Origin: an uncultured Clostridia bacterium
GTDB lineage: Bacteria > Bacillota > Clostridia > TANB77 > CAG-508
NCBI GenBank assembly: GCA_934129895.1
Contig: CAKOWY010000002.1
Coordinates: forward strand, 62,001-126,000
Length of the DNA stretch: 64,000 nt
Direction: 5' to 3'
Positions within the stretch are counted from its first letter, which is position 1. Every line of letters begins with the position of its first letter. The position numbers and the translations under genes are program-made. Below the pieces are notes generated by a model that was not told the origin of the DNA, made no database searches, and saw only the letters and a list, made by a program, of their open reading frames with translations. Below are positions 26,950-35,603 of the stretch, one piece after another.

Positions 26950-26972
26950 ATTCTAGGAAACTTTCCTAGAAT
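26950..26972. repeat. 23-bp palindrome between rpmH and rnpA
   Basis: Arms ATTCTAGGAAA and TTTCCTAGAAT around one C. As RNA it would form an 8-bp hairpin with a short loop, with no good U-tract, so it may be an attenuator or processing site reducing rnpA relative to rpmH. Confidence 0.55.
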
Positions 26973-26992
26973 CTAAAACATTGCTAATTTAC

Positions 26993-27127
26993 TTATGCAC
27001 AGATTTTCTTTCTTCCTTTTGCTCTTCTTGCTTTTAAAACGTTTCTTCCTGATCTTGTAGACATTCTTTTCATAAATCCATGTTCTCTTTTTTCTTGTCT
27101 ATTTTTTGGTTGGAATGTTCTTTTCAT
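26993..27127 (-). CDS. rpmH: 50S ribosomal protein L34
   Basis: 44 residues, beginning MKRTFQPKNRQEKREHGFMK and continuing with the highly basic RMSTRSGRNVLKARRAKGRKK, the universal L34 signature. AGGAGG lies 9 bases upstream of the ATG. First gene of the leftward string from the origin, in the conserved position next to rnpA and dnaA. Confidence 0.98.
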   Translation of the reverse strand: MKRTFQPKNRQEKREHGFMKRMSTRSGRNVLKARRAKGRKKICA

Positions 27128-27205
27128 TTCATTGCACCTCCTATTTTTTTGTTATATATTAATTCCTTTTCAGGAAATTATTGTTACAAAATAACAAGTA
27201 CATCG

Positions 27206-27235
27206 ATTATACACCATATTTCAAGCTTTTGTCAA
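27206..27235 (-). promoter_or_regulatory. Promoter of rpmH
   Basis: Minus-strand TTGACA (27230-27235), 18-base spacer, TATAAT (27206-27211), about 75 bases before rpmH. Confidence 0.8.
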
Positions 27236-27375
27236 TAGATTTTAAAAATTTTAAACTTTTTATAATTTCTAAAAAATATTACCTTGCAATTTGACAAAAA
27301 TTATAGTATAACTTTTAAACAAAAGCATTGTAATAATTTTGTAATAATTGTCGTTTTTCATAAATTTTAGAAAAG

Positions 27376-27565
27376 TTATCCACAATTTTTTCAAAATTAT
27401 CCACAATTCTATTGACTAAATTTGTAATAATTTGATATGATAGTAGAGACTTTATAATATCAAACACTATTCAAATTTGCAATGAATAAATGTTTGTATA
27501 AAATATTCTGTTTATTACATAAATATTACAGAGTTATCCACACGTGTGGATAACTCTGTGGATAA
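27376..27565. other. oriC, upstream DnaA-box cluster
   Basis: Five exact TTATCCACA boxes in front of dnaA: plus strand at 27376-27384, 27397-27405 and 27534-27542; minus strand at 27545-27553 and 27557-27565. The boxes at 27534 and 27545 form a perfect 26-bp palindrome (27531-27556). This is the upstream half of a bipartite Bacillus-type origin and probably also the autoregulatory region for dnaA, since the boxes flank its promoter. Confidence 0.93.
27412..27441 (+). promoter_or_regulatory. Promoter of dnaA
   Basis: TTGACT (27412-27417), 18-base spacer, TATGAT (27436-27441), seven bases downstream of a DnaA box, giving a long leader that carries three more boxes. Confidence 0.7.
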
Positions 27566-27605
27566 CTTATGTTATATATAATTATTTTGAAAGGATGTTT
27601 TGAAT

Positions 27606-28958
27606 ATGCAAAGCGATTATGAAGAACTTTTTAGACAAGCAAAAGAACTTATAAAACCTGAATTAACTTCAATTGCTTATGATACTTGGATTTTACCTTT
27701 AAAAATCGTTGATATGACTGAAGATAACATTGTTTTAAAATCTCGTTCAAGTTATAATATCGATATATTAAAGGGGAAATACGGTGATCTAATTATTAAT
27801 ACTTTCAAATACTTAACAAATAAAGAGAGGACATTAACAATTATTTTTGACGATGAAAATGCAAAGACAGAAGTAAAAAATGAGATTTTACCATCAAGTC
27901 AAGAAGATGAGGGAGAAATTGATTTATCAAATAAATCTTTAAATCCAAAATATACTTTTGAAACTTTTGTTGTTGGAAATAATAATAGATTTGCTCAAGC
28001 TGCAGCGCTTGCAGTAGCGGATAAACCAGCAGAATCTTATAATCCACTTTTTTTGTATGGGGGAGTAGGATTGGGAAAAACTCACTTGATGCATGCAATA
28101 GGAAATAGAATTTTAAAAAATTACCGAAATTATAAAATTCTATATGTAACATCAGAAAAATTTACCAATCAAATGATTAATGCAATAAAAGATAATAAAA
28201 TGGAAGTATTTAGAAATAAATATAGAAAAATTGATGTATTACTTATTGATGATATTCAATTTATAGCAGGAAAAAAGCAAGTTCAAGAAGAATTTTTCCA
28301 TACATTCAATGAATTGTATGAGGAAAAGAAACAGATTATTATCTCAAGTGATAGACCACCTAGAGAAATTCAACTATTAGAAGATAGATTGAAATCAAGA
28401 TTTGAATGGGGGTTATTAGCAGATATATCTTGTCCCGATTATGAAACACGTTTAGCTATTTTGAGAAAAAAAGCTCAAGATGAAAAAATTTCAGTAGAAG
28501 ATAGTATTTTAGCAAATATAGCAACAAAAATTGACTCTAATATTAGAGAACTTGAAGGTGTATTTAATAAAATGATTGCTAGAGCATCTCTAATGCATAG
28601 TCCTATAACAATTGAATTAGCCGAAAATACTATAAATGAATTTAAAGCTGAAAGTGAAAAAGTACTATCATCTGATTACATAAAAGAAATTGTTGCAAAA
28701 TATTTTAGTATTAATAAAGATGATTTATCTAGCAACAAAAGATCAAATGAAATCGCTTTTCCAAGACAAATTGCAATGTACTTATGTAGAGAAGTTGCTA
28801 ATATGTCTTATCCAAAGATTGGAGAGGACTTTGGAAACAGAGACCATTCAACTGTAATGCATGCATGTAAGAAAATTGAAAATGAAATAAAAGAAAAAAA
28901 TAATACAAAACTAATTGTGGAAAGTGTGAAAAGTATAATCATAAATGGTGAACAATAG
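27606..28958 (+). CDS. dnaA: Chromosomal replication initiator DnaA
   Basis: 450 residues from ATG 27606 (AAGGA 10 bases upstream); a TTG at 27600 two codons earlier is also possible. Domain I at the N-terminus, Walker A in YGGVGLGKTHLMHAIG (about residue 155), Walker B LLIDDIQF, sensor motifs, and domain IV helix-turn-helix YPKIGEDFGNRDHSTVMHAC. Binds DnaA boxes and unwinds oriC. Flanked by box clusters on both sides. Confidence 0.98.
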   Translation: MQSDYEELFRQAKELIKPELTSIAYDTWILPLKIVDMTEDNIVLKSRSSYNIDILKGKYGDLIINTFKYLTNKERTLTIIFDDENAKTEVKNEILPSSQEDEGEIDLSNKSLNPKYTFETFVVGNNNRFAQAAALAVADKPAESYNPLFLYGGVGLGKTHLMHAIGNRILKNYRNYKILYVTSEKFTNQMINAIKDNKMEVFRNKYRKIDVLLIDDIQFIAGKKQVQEEFFHTFNELYEEKKQIIISSDRPPREIQLLEDRLKSRFEWGLLADISCPDYETRLAILRKKAQDEKISVEDSILANIATKIDSNIRELEGVFNKMIARASLMHSPITIELAENTINEFKAESEKVLSSDYIKEIVAKYFSINKDDLSSNKRSNEIAFPRQIAMYLCREVANMSYPKIGEDFGNRDHSTVMHACKKIENEIKEKNNTKLIVESVKSIIINGEQ

Positions 28959-29057
28959 TTAGATAAACAATTTTAACAATTATTTCAAATATATGTTCTT
29001 ATGAATTTATGTTTGGTTACAAATTATTTATCTTTACTTACGGAAGAGCTTGATTGA

Positions 29058-29275
29058 TTATCCACAGCAAAATGTGGAAAGCGTGTTGATAAAATGTTTA
29101 AAAGTAAAATATCCACAACACACAAATTTTCGTGTGGAAAGTTTTAATAGTTATCCACTATGTTTTACACATGTTCAACACATAGGGACAATAAGTTTCC
29201 ACATAGTTTTCCACATTATCCACAAGACCTAATACTACTACTACTAATTATATTTATATTATATATATAATTAAT
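29058..29275. other. oriC, downstream DnaA boxes, DnaA-trios and unwinding region
   Basis: Exact boxes TTATCCACA at 29058-29066 and 29216-29224; near-matches at 29109, 29133 (minus), 29151, 29195 and 29207. The pair at 29207-29215/29216-29224 is directly abutting. Five bases later a run of trinucleotides at 29230-29247 reads TAA-TAC-TAC-TAC-TAC-TAA, followed by a pure A/T stretch to about 29275. This matches the Bacillus subtilis basal unwinding system: tandem boxes, then DnaA-trio (3'-GAT-5') repeats, then melting region. The 28959-29057 stretch shows nothing else. Confidence 0.93.
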
Positions 29276-29311
29276 ACAAAAAAAGATTTTTGAAAGAAAG
29301 GTGTTTATAAA

Positions 29312-30427
29312 ATGAAAATTGTTTGTTATAAGGATACACTCCTTAAAGCATTAAATTCCGTAATAAAAGGAGTAGCTTCAAAAACTACAAATCCAATATT
29401 AGAAGGAATACTTATACAAACTAATGATAATCAAATAAAATTAACTACTTATGATATGGAATTAGGAATAGAATATGTTATTGATAGTGACGTAAAAGAA
29501 CAGGGAAGTACAGTTGTTAATGCAATAATGTTTAGTGAAATAATAAGAAAATTACCTGATTCAGAAATTTATATTACATTAAATGAAAATAAATTATTGG
29601 AAATTGAATGTGAAGGGGCATTATATAAACTTACAACAATGAATCCAGATGAATTTCCAGAATTGCCAAGAATAGAAATAGAAAATTCAATTGATTTAGA
29701 ACAGAATATGCTAAAAAATATGATAAGAAGAACAATATTTGCTGTAAGTACTGAAGAAAATAGACCAATATTCACAGGTTGTTTATTTGAAGTGGAAAAC
29801 AATAAGCTAAATGTTGTTGCAGTTGACGGTTTTAGACTTGCTTTAAGAAGTATATATTTACCAGTTAAAGTTAATGATTTTAAAGCCGTTATTCCAGGAA
29901 AAACATTAAATGAAATTAATAAGATATTATTAGATTCATTTGATCATATAAAAATAGGAATTGCAAAAAATCAAGCTTTATTTGAAATGGAAAATTGCAG
30001 AGTAGTAACTAGAACATTAGATGGAGAATTTTTAAATTATAAATCTGTTATACCAAGTACATGGGAAACAAGAATAAAAGTAAATAAAAACAGTTTACAA
30101 GATAGTTTTGAAAGAATAAGTTTAATTTCAGCATCATCAATAGAAAAAGAAAAAAAATATCCTGTAAAAGTTTCTGTTGATATTGGAAAAATAACAATTT
30201 CTTGTACAAATCAGACTGGTGAAGCAAAAGAGGAAATTTTTATTTCAACAGAAGGAAAAGATATTGAAGCTGGATTTAATCCAAAATATTTTTTGGATAG
30301 TTTAAAAGCAATTGATGATGAAGAAGTATTTGTTGAATTTGGAACAAATATTTCACCATGCTTGATAAAATCTATTGAAAATAATGAATATGTATATATG
30401 ATTTTACCAATCAGATTAAAAGATTAA
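29312..30427 (+). CDS. dnaN: DNA polymerase III beta subunit (sliding clamp)
   Basis: 371 residues of the DnaN family: three clamp domains, N-terminal MKIVCYKDTLLKALNSVIKG, central AVDGFRLALRSI, and C-terminal ENNEYVYMILPIRLKD, close to the usual VYMILPMR ending. Forms the processivity ring for replication. AAAGGTG ribosome site. Conserved position after dnaA. Confidence 0.98.
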   Translation: MKIVCYKDTLLKALNSVIKGVASKTTNPILEGILIQTNDNQIKLTTYDMELGIEYVIDSDVKEQGSTVVNAIMFSEIIRKLPDSEIYITLNENKLLEIECEGALYKLTTMNPDEFPELPRIEIENSIDLEQNMLKNMIRRTIFAVSTEENRPIFTGCLFEVENNKLNVVAVDGFRLALRSIYLPVKVNDFKAVIPGKTLNEINKILLDSFDHIKIGIAKNQALFEMENCRVVTRTLDGEFLNYKSVIPSTWETRIKVNKNSLQDSFERISLISASSIEKEKKYPVKVSVDIGKITISCTNQTGEAKEEIFISTEGKDIEAGFNPKYFLDSLKAIDDEEVFVEFGTNISPCLIKSIENNEYVYMILPIRLKD

Positions 30428-30434
30428 TAAAAAT

Positions 30435-30464
30435 AATTGGTCAGAATATATATTCTGGCCAATT
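30435..30464 (+). terminator. Hairpin after dnaN
   Basis: Arms AATTGGTCAGAAT/ATTCTGGCCAATT form a near-perfect stem eight bases after the dnaN stop, with only a weak U-rich tail. Probable terminator. Confidence 0.6.
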
Positions 30465-30494
30465 ATTTATTAAATAAAAAATATTAAAAAAATA

Positions 30495-30528
30495 TCGACA
30501 CACGAGAATCAAAAATAAGACGTTTTTA
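30495..30528. repeat. Direct repeat in dnaN-recF gap, copy 1
   Basis: Begins TCGACACACGAGAATC and continues through AAAAATAAG to a T-run. Matches 30651-30684 with about four mismatches in 34 bases. The rest of the 318-base gap (30428-30745) is A/T-rich and holds no gene; the S4-domain gene yaaA that often lies here in relatives is absent. Confidence 0.7.
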
Positions 30529-30650
30529 AAAAATAATGGTATAACTTTATTCTAAAAAATATCAAAAAATTTTAAAATTGAAAATAAAAATAATAAAAAA
30601 TTAATTAAAATATTAAAAAAATATAGATAAAATTGAAATATCAACGAAAT

Positions 30651-30684
30651 TCGACACACGAAAATCAAAAATAAGGCTTTTTTA
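30651..30684. repeat. Direct repeat in dnaN-recF gap, copy 2
   Basis: Begins TCGACACACGAAAATC and continues as in copy 1. The two copies start 156 bases apart. Confidence 0.7.
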
Positions 30685-30757
30685 TTTTATTTTTATATAA
30701 TTAATAAAAAAAAAAATAATAAAAAAATAAAAATGTTATACACAAATGGAGAATAAA

Positions 30758-31834
30758 ATGTGGATAAAAGATATCAAATTAAATAATTTCAGGAATTATA
30801 ATTATCAAGAAATAAAATTACATGAAAATATTAATGTATTTTATGGAGAAAATGCTCAAGGAAAAACTAATATTATAGAATCAATTTTTTTGAGTAGTAT
30901 TGGAAAATCATTTAGAACTAATAATGAAAAAGAATTAATAAAATTTGGAGAAGATAAAGCAATATCTGAAATTTGTTTTCAAAAAAGTGATAGAGCTGGA
31001 AATGTAAAAATAGAAATAAATGATAAAAAAAATATTTATTTAAATGGAATCAAATTAAAAAAGGTAAGTGAATTATTAGGAAATATAAATATTGTAATAT
31101 TTACACCAGATGATATAAATATTTTAAAGGGTGGACCACAAAATAGAAGAAAATTTTTAGATATAATGATTAGTCAATTAAGACCTAATTATATGCATGT
31201 TCTTACATTGTATAGACAAACTCTTGAACAGAGAAATAATTATTTAAAACAAATAAAATTTGAAAACAAGCCAGAGAACTTACTTGATATATGGGATGAA
31301 AAATTAGTTGACTATGGAATAAAAATATATGAATATAGAAAAGAGTTTATTGATAAATTAAAAGAAAAAATAAAAAATATTCATTTAAATATTACTCAAG
31401 AAAAAGAGAATATAGAAATTAAATATTTTTCTGATGCAAGTACTAGACAAAATTTTATAAATGAGTTAAAATCTAAAAGAAAGTTAGATATTATTAGAGG
31501 ATTTACAACAAAAGGAGTTCATCATGATGATTTTTTAATATATTTAAATGATAAACAAGTTGATATTTATGGATCGCAAGGTCAACATAGAACAGCAATG
31601 TTATCATTAAAATTATCTGAACTTCAAGTTATATATGATGATATTGGAGAATATCCAATTTTATTATTGGATGATTTTATGTCAGAGCTAGATGAGAACA
31701 GAAAGCAAAATTTTCTAAAAAACATAAAAGATGTTCAAGTAATTATTACATGTACAGAAAAAATTAAGCTTGAAAATTTGGAATATTATATGTATAATGT
31801 TGTTGATGGAAAAATAATAGAAAAAGAAAATTAG
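30758..31834 (+). CDS. recF: DNA replication and repair protein RecF
   Basis: 358 residues from ATG 30758 (MWIKDIKLNNFRNY), which is preceded by GGAG at 6 bases. An ATG at 30746 is part of that ribosome site. Walker A in FYGENAQGKTNIIESIFLSS (about residue 30), ABC signature region YGSQGQHRTAMLSLKL, and Walker B LLLDDFMSELDENR. Loads RecA at gaps and collapsed forks. Confidence 0.97.
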   Translation: MWIKDIKLNNFRNYNYQEIKLHENINVFYGENAQGKTNIIESIFLSSIGKSFRTNNEKELIKFGEDKAISEICFQKSDRAGNVKIEINDKKNIYLNGIKLKKVSELLGNINIVIFTPDDINILKGGPQNRRKFLDIMISQLRPNYMHVLTLYRQTLEQRNNYLKQIKFENKPENLLDIWDEKLVDYGIKIYEYRKEFIDKLKEKIKNIHLNITQEKENIEIKYFSDASTRQNFINELKSKRKLDIIRGFTTKGVHHDDFLIYLNDKQVDIYGSQGQHRTAMLSLKLSELQVIYDDIGEYPILLLDDFMSELDENRKQNFLKNIKDVQVIITCTEKIKLENLEYYMYNVVDGKIIEKEN

Positions 31835-31891
31835 GAAAAATTTTACATTTATAATATTTAAAAATTAAACTAATAGGAAGGAATGGAAATA

Positions 31892-33823
31892 ATGGAAAAA
31901 TACGAACATAAGTATGGTGCAGAACAAATTCAAGTATTAGAAGGATTAGAAGCAGTTAGAAAAAGACCAGGTATGTATATTGGTAGTACATCTGTTAGAG
32001 GATTACACCACATGGTATATGAAATTGTAGATAACTGTGTTGATGAAGCATTAGCTGGATATTGTACAGAAATAAATGTTATTATAGAACCAGGAAATAT
32101 AATGAGTGTTGAAGATAATGGAAGAGGAATCCCTGTTGAAATACATCCAAAAACACATATATCTACTGCTGAAACAGTATATACAGTTTTACATGCAGGA
32201 GGAAAATTTGGAGGAGACAGTGGATATAAAGTTTCTGGTGGACTACATGGAGTTGGTGCATCAGTTGTAAATGCATTATCAAATTGGGTTGAAGTTACAA
32301 TTCAAAGAGATGGTGGAATATATCAAATGTATTTTGAAAAAGGAAAGACTGTAAAAAAACTTGAAAAAATTGGAAATTCAAAAAAGACAGGAACAAAAGT
32401 AAGATTTATAGCTGACGATACAATTTTTGAAACACAAGAATTTGACTATGAAGTGCTTGAAACAAGATTTAGAGAAATGGCATTTTTAACTAAAGGATTA
32501 AAAATTACATTTGAAGATCAGAGAAATCCAGAAAATATAAAGAAAGCAGAATTTTGTTATGAAGGTGGATTAAAATCATTTGTAGAATTTTTAAATAAAA
32601 ATAAGGAATGTTTACACAAAGATCCAATTTATATAGAAAAAGATGGAGAAGTTCCTGTTGAAATTGCAATGCAATATACAACAAGTTATTCAGAAAATAT
32701 ATATACATTTGTAAATAATATTAATACAATAGAGGGTGGAACACATTTAGAAGGTTTCAAAAGAGCACTAACAAAAGTATTTAATGATTATGCAAGATCA
32801 CATAATTTATTAAAAGATAAAGATGCAAATTTACAAGGTGAAGATATAAGAGAAGGAATAACAGCAGTTGTTTCTGTAAAAGTAAAAGAACCACAATTTG
32901 AAGGACAAACAAAAACTAAATTAGGAAATAGTGAAGTTGCAGGTATTGTACAATCTATGGTAAATGAAGCATTATCAACATTTTTAGAAGAAAATCCTAA
33001 TGTTGCTAAAGCAATTTTGGAAAAATGTGTAAGTGCAGCAAGAGCAAGAGAAGCTGCAAGAAAAGCTAGAGAACTTGTTCGTAGAAAAAGTGCATTAGAA
33101 ACAACAACACTTCCAGGAAAACTTGCTGATTGTAGTAGTAAAAATGCTGAAGAATGTGAAGTATATATAGTAGAGGGAGACTCTGCTGGAGGTAGTGCAA
33201 AACAAGGAAGAGATAGAAGATTCCAAGCAATCTTACCTTTATGGGGAAAAATGTTAAATGTTGAAAAAGCAAGAGCTGACAAAATATATGGAAATGATAA
33301 ATTGAACCCAGTAATTATTGCTGTTGGAGCAGGTATTGGAAAAGATTTTGATATAACAAAAATAAGATATGGAAAAGTTATAATAATGGCTGATGCCGAT
33401 GTTGATGGAGCACATATTAGAACATTAATGTTAACATTTTTCTTTAGATATATGAGACCACTTATAGAAAATGGAAATGTTTATCTTGCACAACCACCAT
33501 TATATAAATTAGCAAAAAAGGGAATGGAAGATATTTATTGTTATACAGATGAAGATCTTGATAAAGCATTTGCAGAACTTGAAGCAAAGGGAATAGCAAG
33601 AGATTCATTATCACTTCAAAGATATAAAGGATTAGGAGAGATGAATCCAGAACAATTATGGGAAACAACAATGAATCCAGAAAAGAGAACATTAATACAA
33701 GTAACTATGGATGATGCAATGAAAGCTGATGAAATTTTTACATTATTAATGGGAGACGATGTTAATCCAAGAAGAGAATTTATAGAACAAAATGCAAAAT
33801 TTGTAAAAAATCTTGATATATAA
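31892..33823 (+). CDS. gyrB: DNA gyrase subunit B
   Basis: 643 residues from ATG 31892, which has AGGAAGGA 9 bases upstream; ATG 31883 lies against the ribosome site and is less likely. GHKL ATPase domain with LEAVRKRPGMYIGS and GGLHGVGASVVNALS. TOPRIM domain with EGDSAGGSAKQGRDR and DADVDGAHIRTL. Normal length for Gram-positive GyrB. Supplies the ATPase half of gyrase; gyrA lies 4.6 kb downstream, separated by the AT-rich VirB4 module. Confidence 0.98.
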   Translation: MEKYEHKYGAEQIQVLEGLEAVRKRPGMYIGSTSVRGLHHMVYEIVDNCVDEALAGYCTEINVIIEPGNIMSVEDNGRGIPVEIHPKTHISTAETVYTVLHAGGKFGGDSGYKVSGGLHGVGASVVNALSNWVEVTIQRDGGIYQMYFEKGKTVKKLEKIGNSKKTGTKVRFIADDTIFETQEFDYEVLETRFREMAFLTKGLKITFEDQRNPENIKKAEFCYEGGLKSFVEFLNKNKECLHKDPIYIEKDGEVPVEIAMQYTTSYSENIYTFVNNINTIEGGTHLEGFKRALTKVFNDYARSHNLLKDKDANLQGEDIREGITAVVSVKVKEPQFEGQTKTKLGNSEVAGIVQSMVNEALSTFLEENPNVAKAILEKCVSAARAREAARKARELVRRKSALETTTLPGKLADCSSKNAEECEVYIVEGDSAGGSAKQGRDRRFQAILPLWGKMLNVEKARADKIYGNDKLNPVIIAVGAGIGKDFDITKIRYGKVIIMADADVDGAHIRTLMLTFFFRYMRPLIENGNVYLAQPPLYKLAKKGMEDIYCYTDEDLDKAFAELEAKGIARDSLSLQRYKGLGEMNPEQLWETTMNPEKRTLIQVTMDDAMKADEIFTLLMGDDVNPRREFIEQNAKFVKNLDI

Positions 33824-33825
33824 AA

Positions 33826-33862
33826 AATAATAGCGAAGAGAATTTTTCTCTTCGCTATTATT
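33826..33862 (+). terminator. Terminator of gyrB
   Basis: Perfect 17-bp stem (33826-33842 and 33846-33862) with a TTT loop; the T-rich right arm serves as tail. Confidence 0.88.
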
Positions 33863-34300
33863 TATAAAGCTAATAATAATCTTAACTCAAACTAATATAT
33901 ATAATGTTCAAATCTAATGTATATTACTATACAAATAAACTTTATACCACATATATTAATTAGTTGCTCGACTATAAATACAATATTAGAAACTATATTC
34001 ATCCTATATAAAATATTTAGGACTATTAATAATCCCATCTAATATAAGTATAATCTTAGCTCGAATAAAAAATATATAATTTAACCATAAAATTTTATAG
34101 CTTGCATATACATAAGATATTCTTCTCGCCGACAAATATTAATCTAAATAATAAACCAATAATTATCTTTGTTTGAATAATAATAAACTAATTTTTAATC
34201 TATTAATATTCTTTGCTCAACTATTATTAACCTTATACACATATTATGTTCAAAAATTTTTTTTATATACATTAAATAAAAAAATTTTTTCGTCGATTTA
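33863..34300. other. Gene-free spacer with scattered GYTYRA-like motifs
   Basis: No reading frame or RNA gene is convincing here. Short look-alike motifs recur: ACTCAAACTAA (~33885), GTTCAAATCTAA (~33906), GCTCGACTA (~33966), GCTCGAATA (~34059), GTTTGAATA (~34171), GCTCAACTA (~34215), GTTCAAAAA (~34248). They may be a degenerate operator array or the remains of decayed sequence; neither can be shown. Confidence 0.4.
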
Positions 34301-34365
34301 TGTCAAAATGTTTTTATTGACAAAAAACAAAAAAAGTGTATAATAAAAAAATATAAAGTTCGAAC
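34301..34365 (+). promoter_or_regulatory. Promoter and operator-like dyads of the second VirB4 module
   Basis: TTGACA (34317-34322), 16-base spacer, TATAAT (34339-34344): nearly consensus. The -35 box is the right arm of TGTCAA-N10-TTGACA (34301-34322), and a perfect GTTCGAAC palindrome lies just downstream (34358-34365). Both positions are where a repressor would act. Confidence 0.75.
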
Positions 34366-34390
34366 ATTTATATAAAGAAAGGAGAAAAAA

Positions 34391-34930
34391 ATAAGAGCAG
34401 TACAAAAATGGATTCCAATAGAAAAAATTTATGATAAAGGAATTATAAAATTAAAAAATAATAGGTACATAAAAATTGTAAAAGTAATTCCTATAAATTA
34501 TAATTTAAAAACACAGTTAGAAAAAGAATCAATTTTAAATTCATATAAAATATTTTTAAAATCATGTAATTTTGATATTCAAATTTTAATTCAAAGTAAA
34601 AAAGAAGATTTAACAAATCATATTGAAAAAATAAAAAAATTTCCCAAATTAGAAAAAAATAATTTTATAAAAAAATATTCAGAAAATTATATAAATTTTA
34701 TTCAAGAAAAAAATAATCAAAATAAATCTTCATCAAAAAATATTTATATAATTATAAAAAATCAAATAGAAAAAAATGAAGAAAATATTTTTCAAGAATT
34801 AAATGAAAAATATTTAAAATTAAAAGAACATTTATTAAGATGTGGAAATTTAATTTTAGAATGTAAAAAAGATGAAACGAAAAAAATTTTATTTTCATTT
34901 TTTAATACTAAAATTTTTTTAGAAAAATAA
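34391..34930 (+). CDS. Stand-alone VirB4-N-like protein with AUA as apparent start codon
   Basis: A 179-codon open frame with no in-frame ATG, GTG or TTG. It begins at ATA 34391, six bases after a perfect AAAGGAG ribosome site and ~45 bases after a strong promoter. The product (RAVQKWIPIEKIYDKGIIKL..., later NYNLKTQLEKESILNSYKIF) matches the strand-rich N-terminal subdomain that precedes VirB4 proteins, like the 422-residue protein at 13858-15126 but without its membrane anchor. The frame is intact despite extreme A/T content, so it is either functional with a weak AUA start or silenced very recently by ATG to ATA. Confidence 0.6.
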   Translation: MRAVQKWIPIEKIYDKGIIKLKNNRYIKIVKVIPINYNLKTQLEKESILNSYKIFLKSCNFDIQILIQSKKEDLTNHIEKIKKFPKLEKNNFIKKYSENYINFIQEKNNQNKSSSKNIYIIIKNQIEKNEENIFQELNEKYLKLKEHLLRCGNLILECKKDETKKILFSFFNTKIFLEK

Positions 34931-34943
34931 AGAGGCGATAAAA

Positions 34944-35603
34944 GTAAAAAATAAAAAATTGGAAAAAAATAATTTAATAAAAAAATATTTATTTAATAAA
35001 GAAAAAATAAATAATATTAATCAGGGAAAATTTTCAGAAAAAGATTTTATTTCATCATCATATATTAATTTAAATAATCCTAAATATTTAGAAATAGATA
35101 ATTATTTTTATTCAGGATTAATTATTGTAAACTATTATAGAGAAAATAACGATTTAATTTTAAAATCATTATTAGAGTCAAATATTAATATGACAATTTC
35201 AATATTTTATGAAAAATGTGATAAAACAAAAATATTAAAAGAATTAACTTATAATATTGGAAATGTTTCAGCCGAATTAAAACAATTTAATGATAATAGA
35301 CAAGATGTAGATATTGCAATTTTTACTTATAATGATGCAAAATATATTAGAAAAGAAATACAAATTAATAATGAAGATATTTATTTTTTATATATTTATA
35401 TTAATTTATTTTATGAAGATAAAAAAGAATTATTTTATAATATAGAAAAAATAGAAGGTATTTTACAAAGTAAAGGAATGCAAACAAGAAAATCATATTT
35501 TAGACAAGAGCAAATATTTAAATCATGTTTACCATTAATGGAAAATTCAGAAGAATTAAAAGTAGTTGGAAAAAGAAATATTTTAACTAGTCGGATTAGT
35601 TAG
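34944..35603 (+). CDS. virB4: VirB4 ATPase, 5' part, ending at a CGG frameshift site
   Basis: N-terminal half of a second VirB4. A GAGG ribosome site at 34931-34935 points, at 8 bases spacing, to GTA 34944; the first recognised start is TTG 34959, too far away. The frame runs through FRQEQIFKSCLPLMENSEEL and RNILTS and then meets CGG (35592-35594) and soon a stop at 35601-35603. Omitting C35592 continues as GLVSTYPFISSSIYDEEG in the frame of the 3' part. So the gene needs a +1 shift to be whole (about 612 codons). Confidence 0.7.
   Translation, partial: VKNKKLEKNNLIKKYLFNKEKINNINQGKFSEKDFISSSYINLNNPKYLEIDNYFYSGLIIVNYYRENNDLILKSLLESNINMTISIFYEKCDKTKILKELTYNIGNVSAELKQFNDNRQDVDIAIFTYNDAKYIRKEIQINNEDIYFLYIYINLFYEDKKELFYNIEKIEGILQSKGMQTRKSYFRQEQIFKSCLPLMENSEELKVVGKRNILTSRIS

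Noticed and set aside
29050..29232. 60-codon open frame downstream of dnaA
   Set aside because: It lies entirely across the DnaA-box cluster and has no ribosome site; the boxes explain the sequence.
34358..34365. GTTCGAAC as a LexA/SOS box
   Set aside because: The Bacillus-type box needs GAAC-N4-GTTC; here the half-sites abut in the opposite order.
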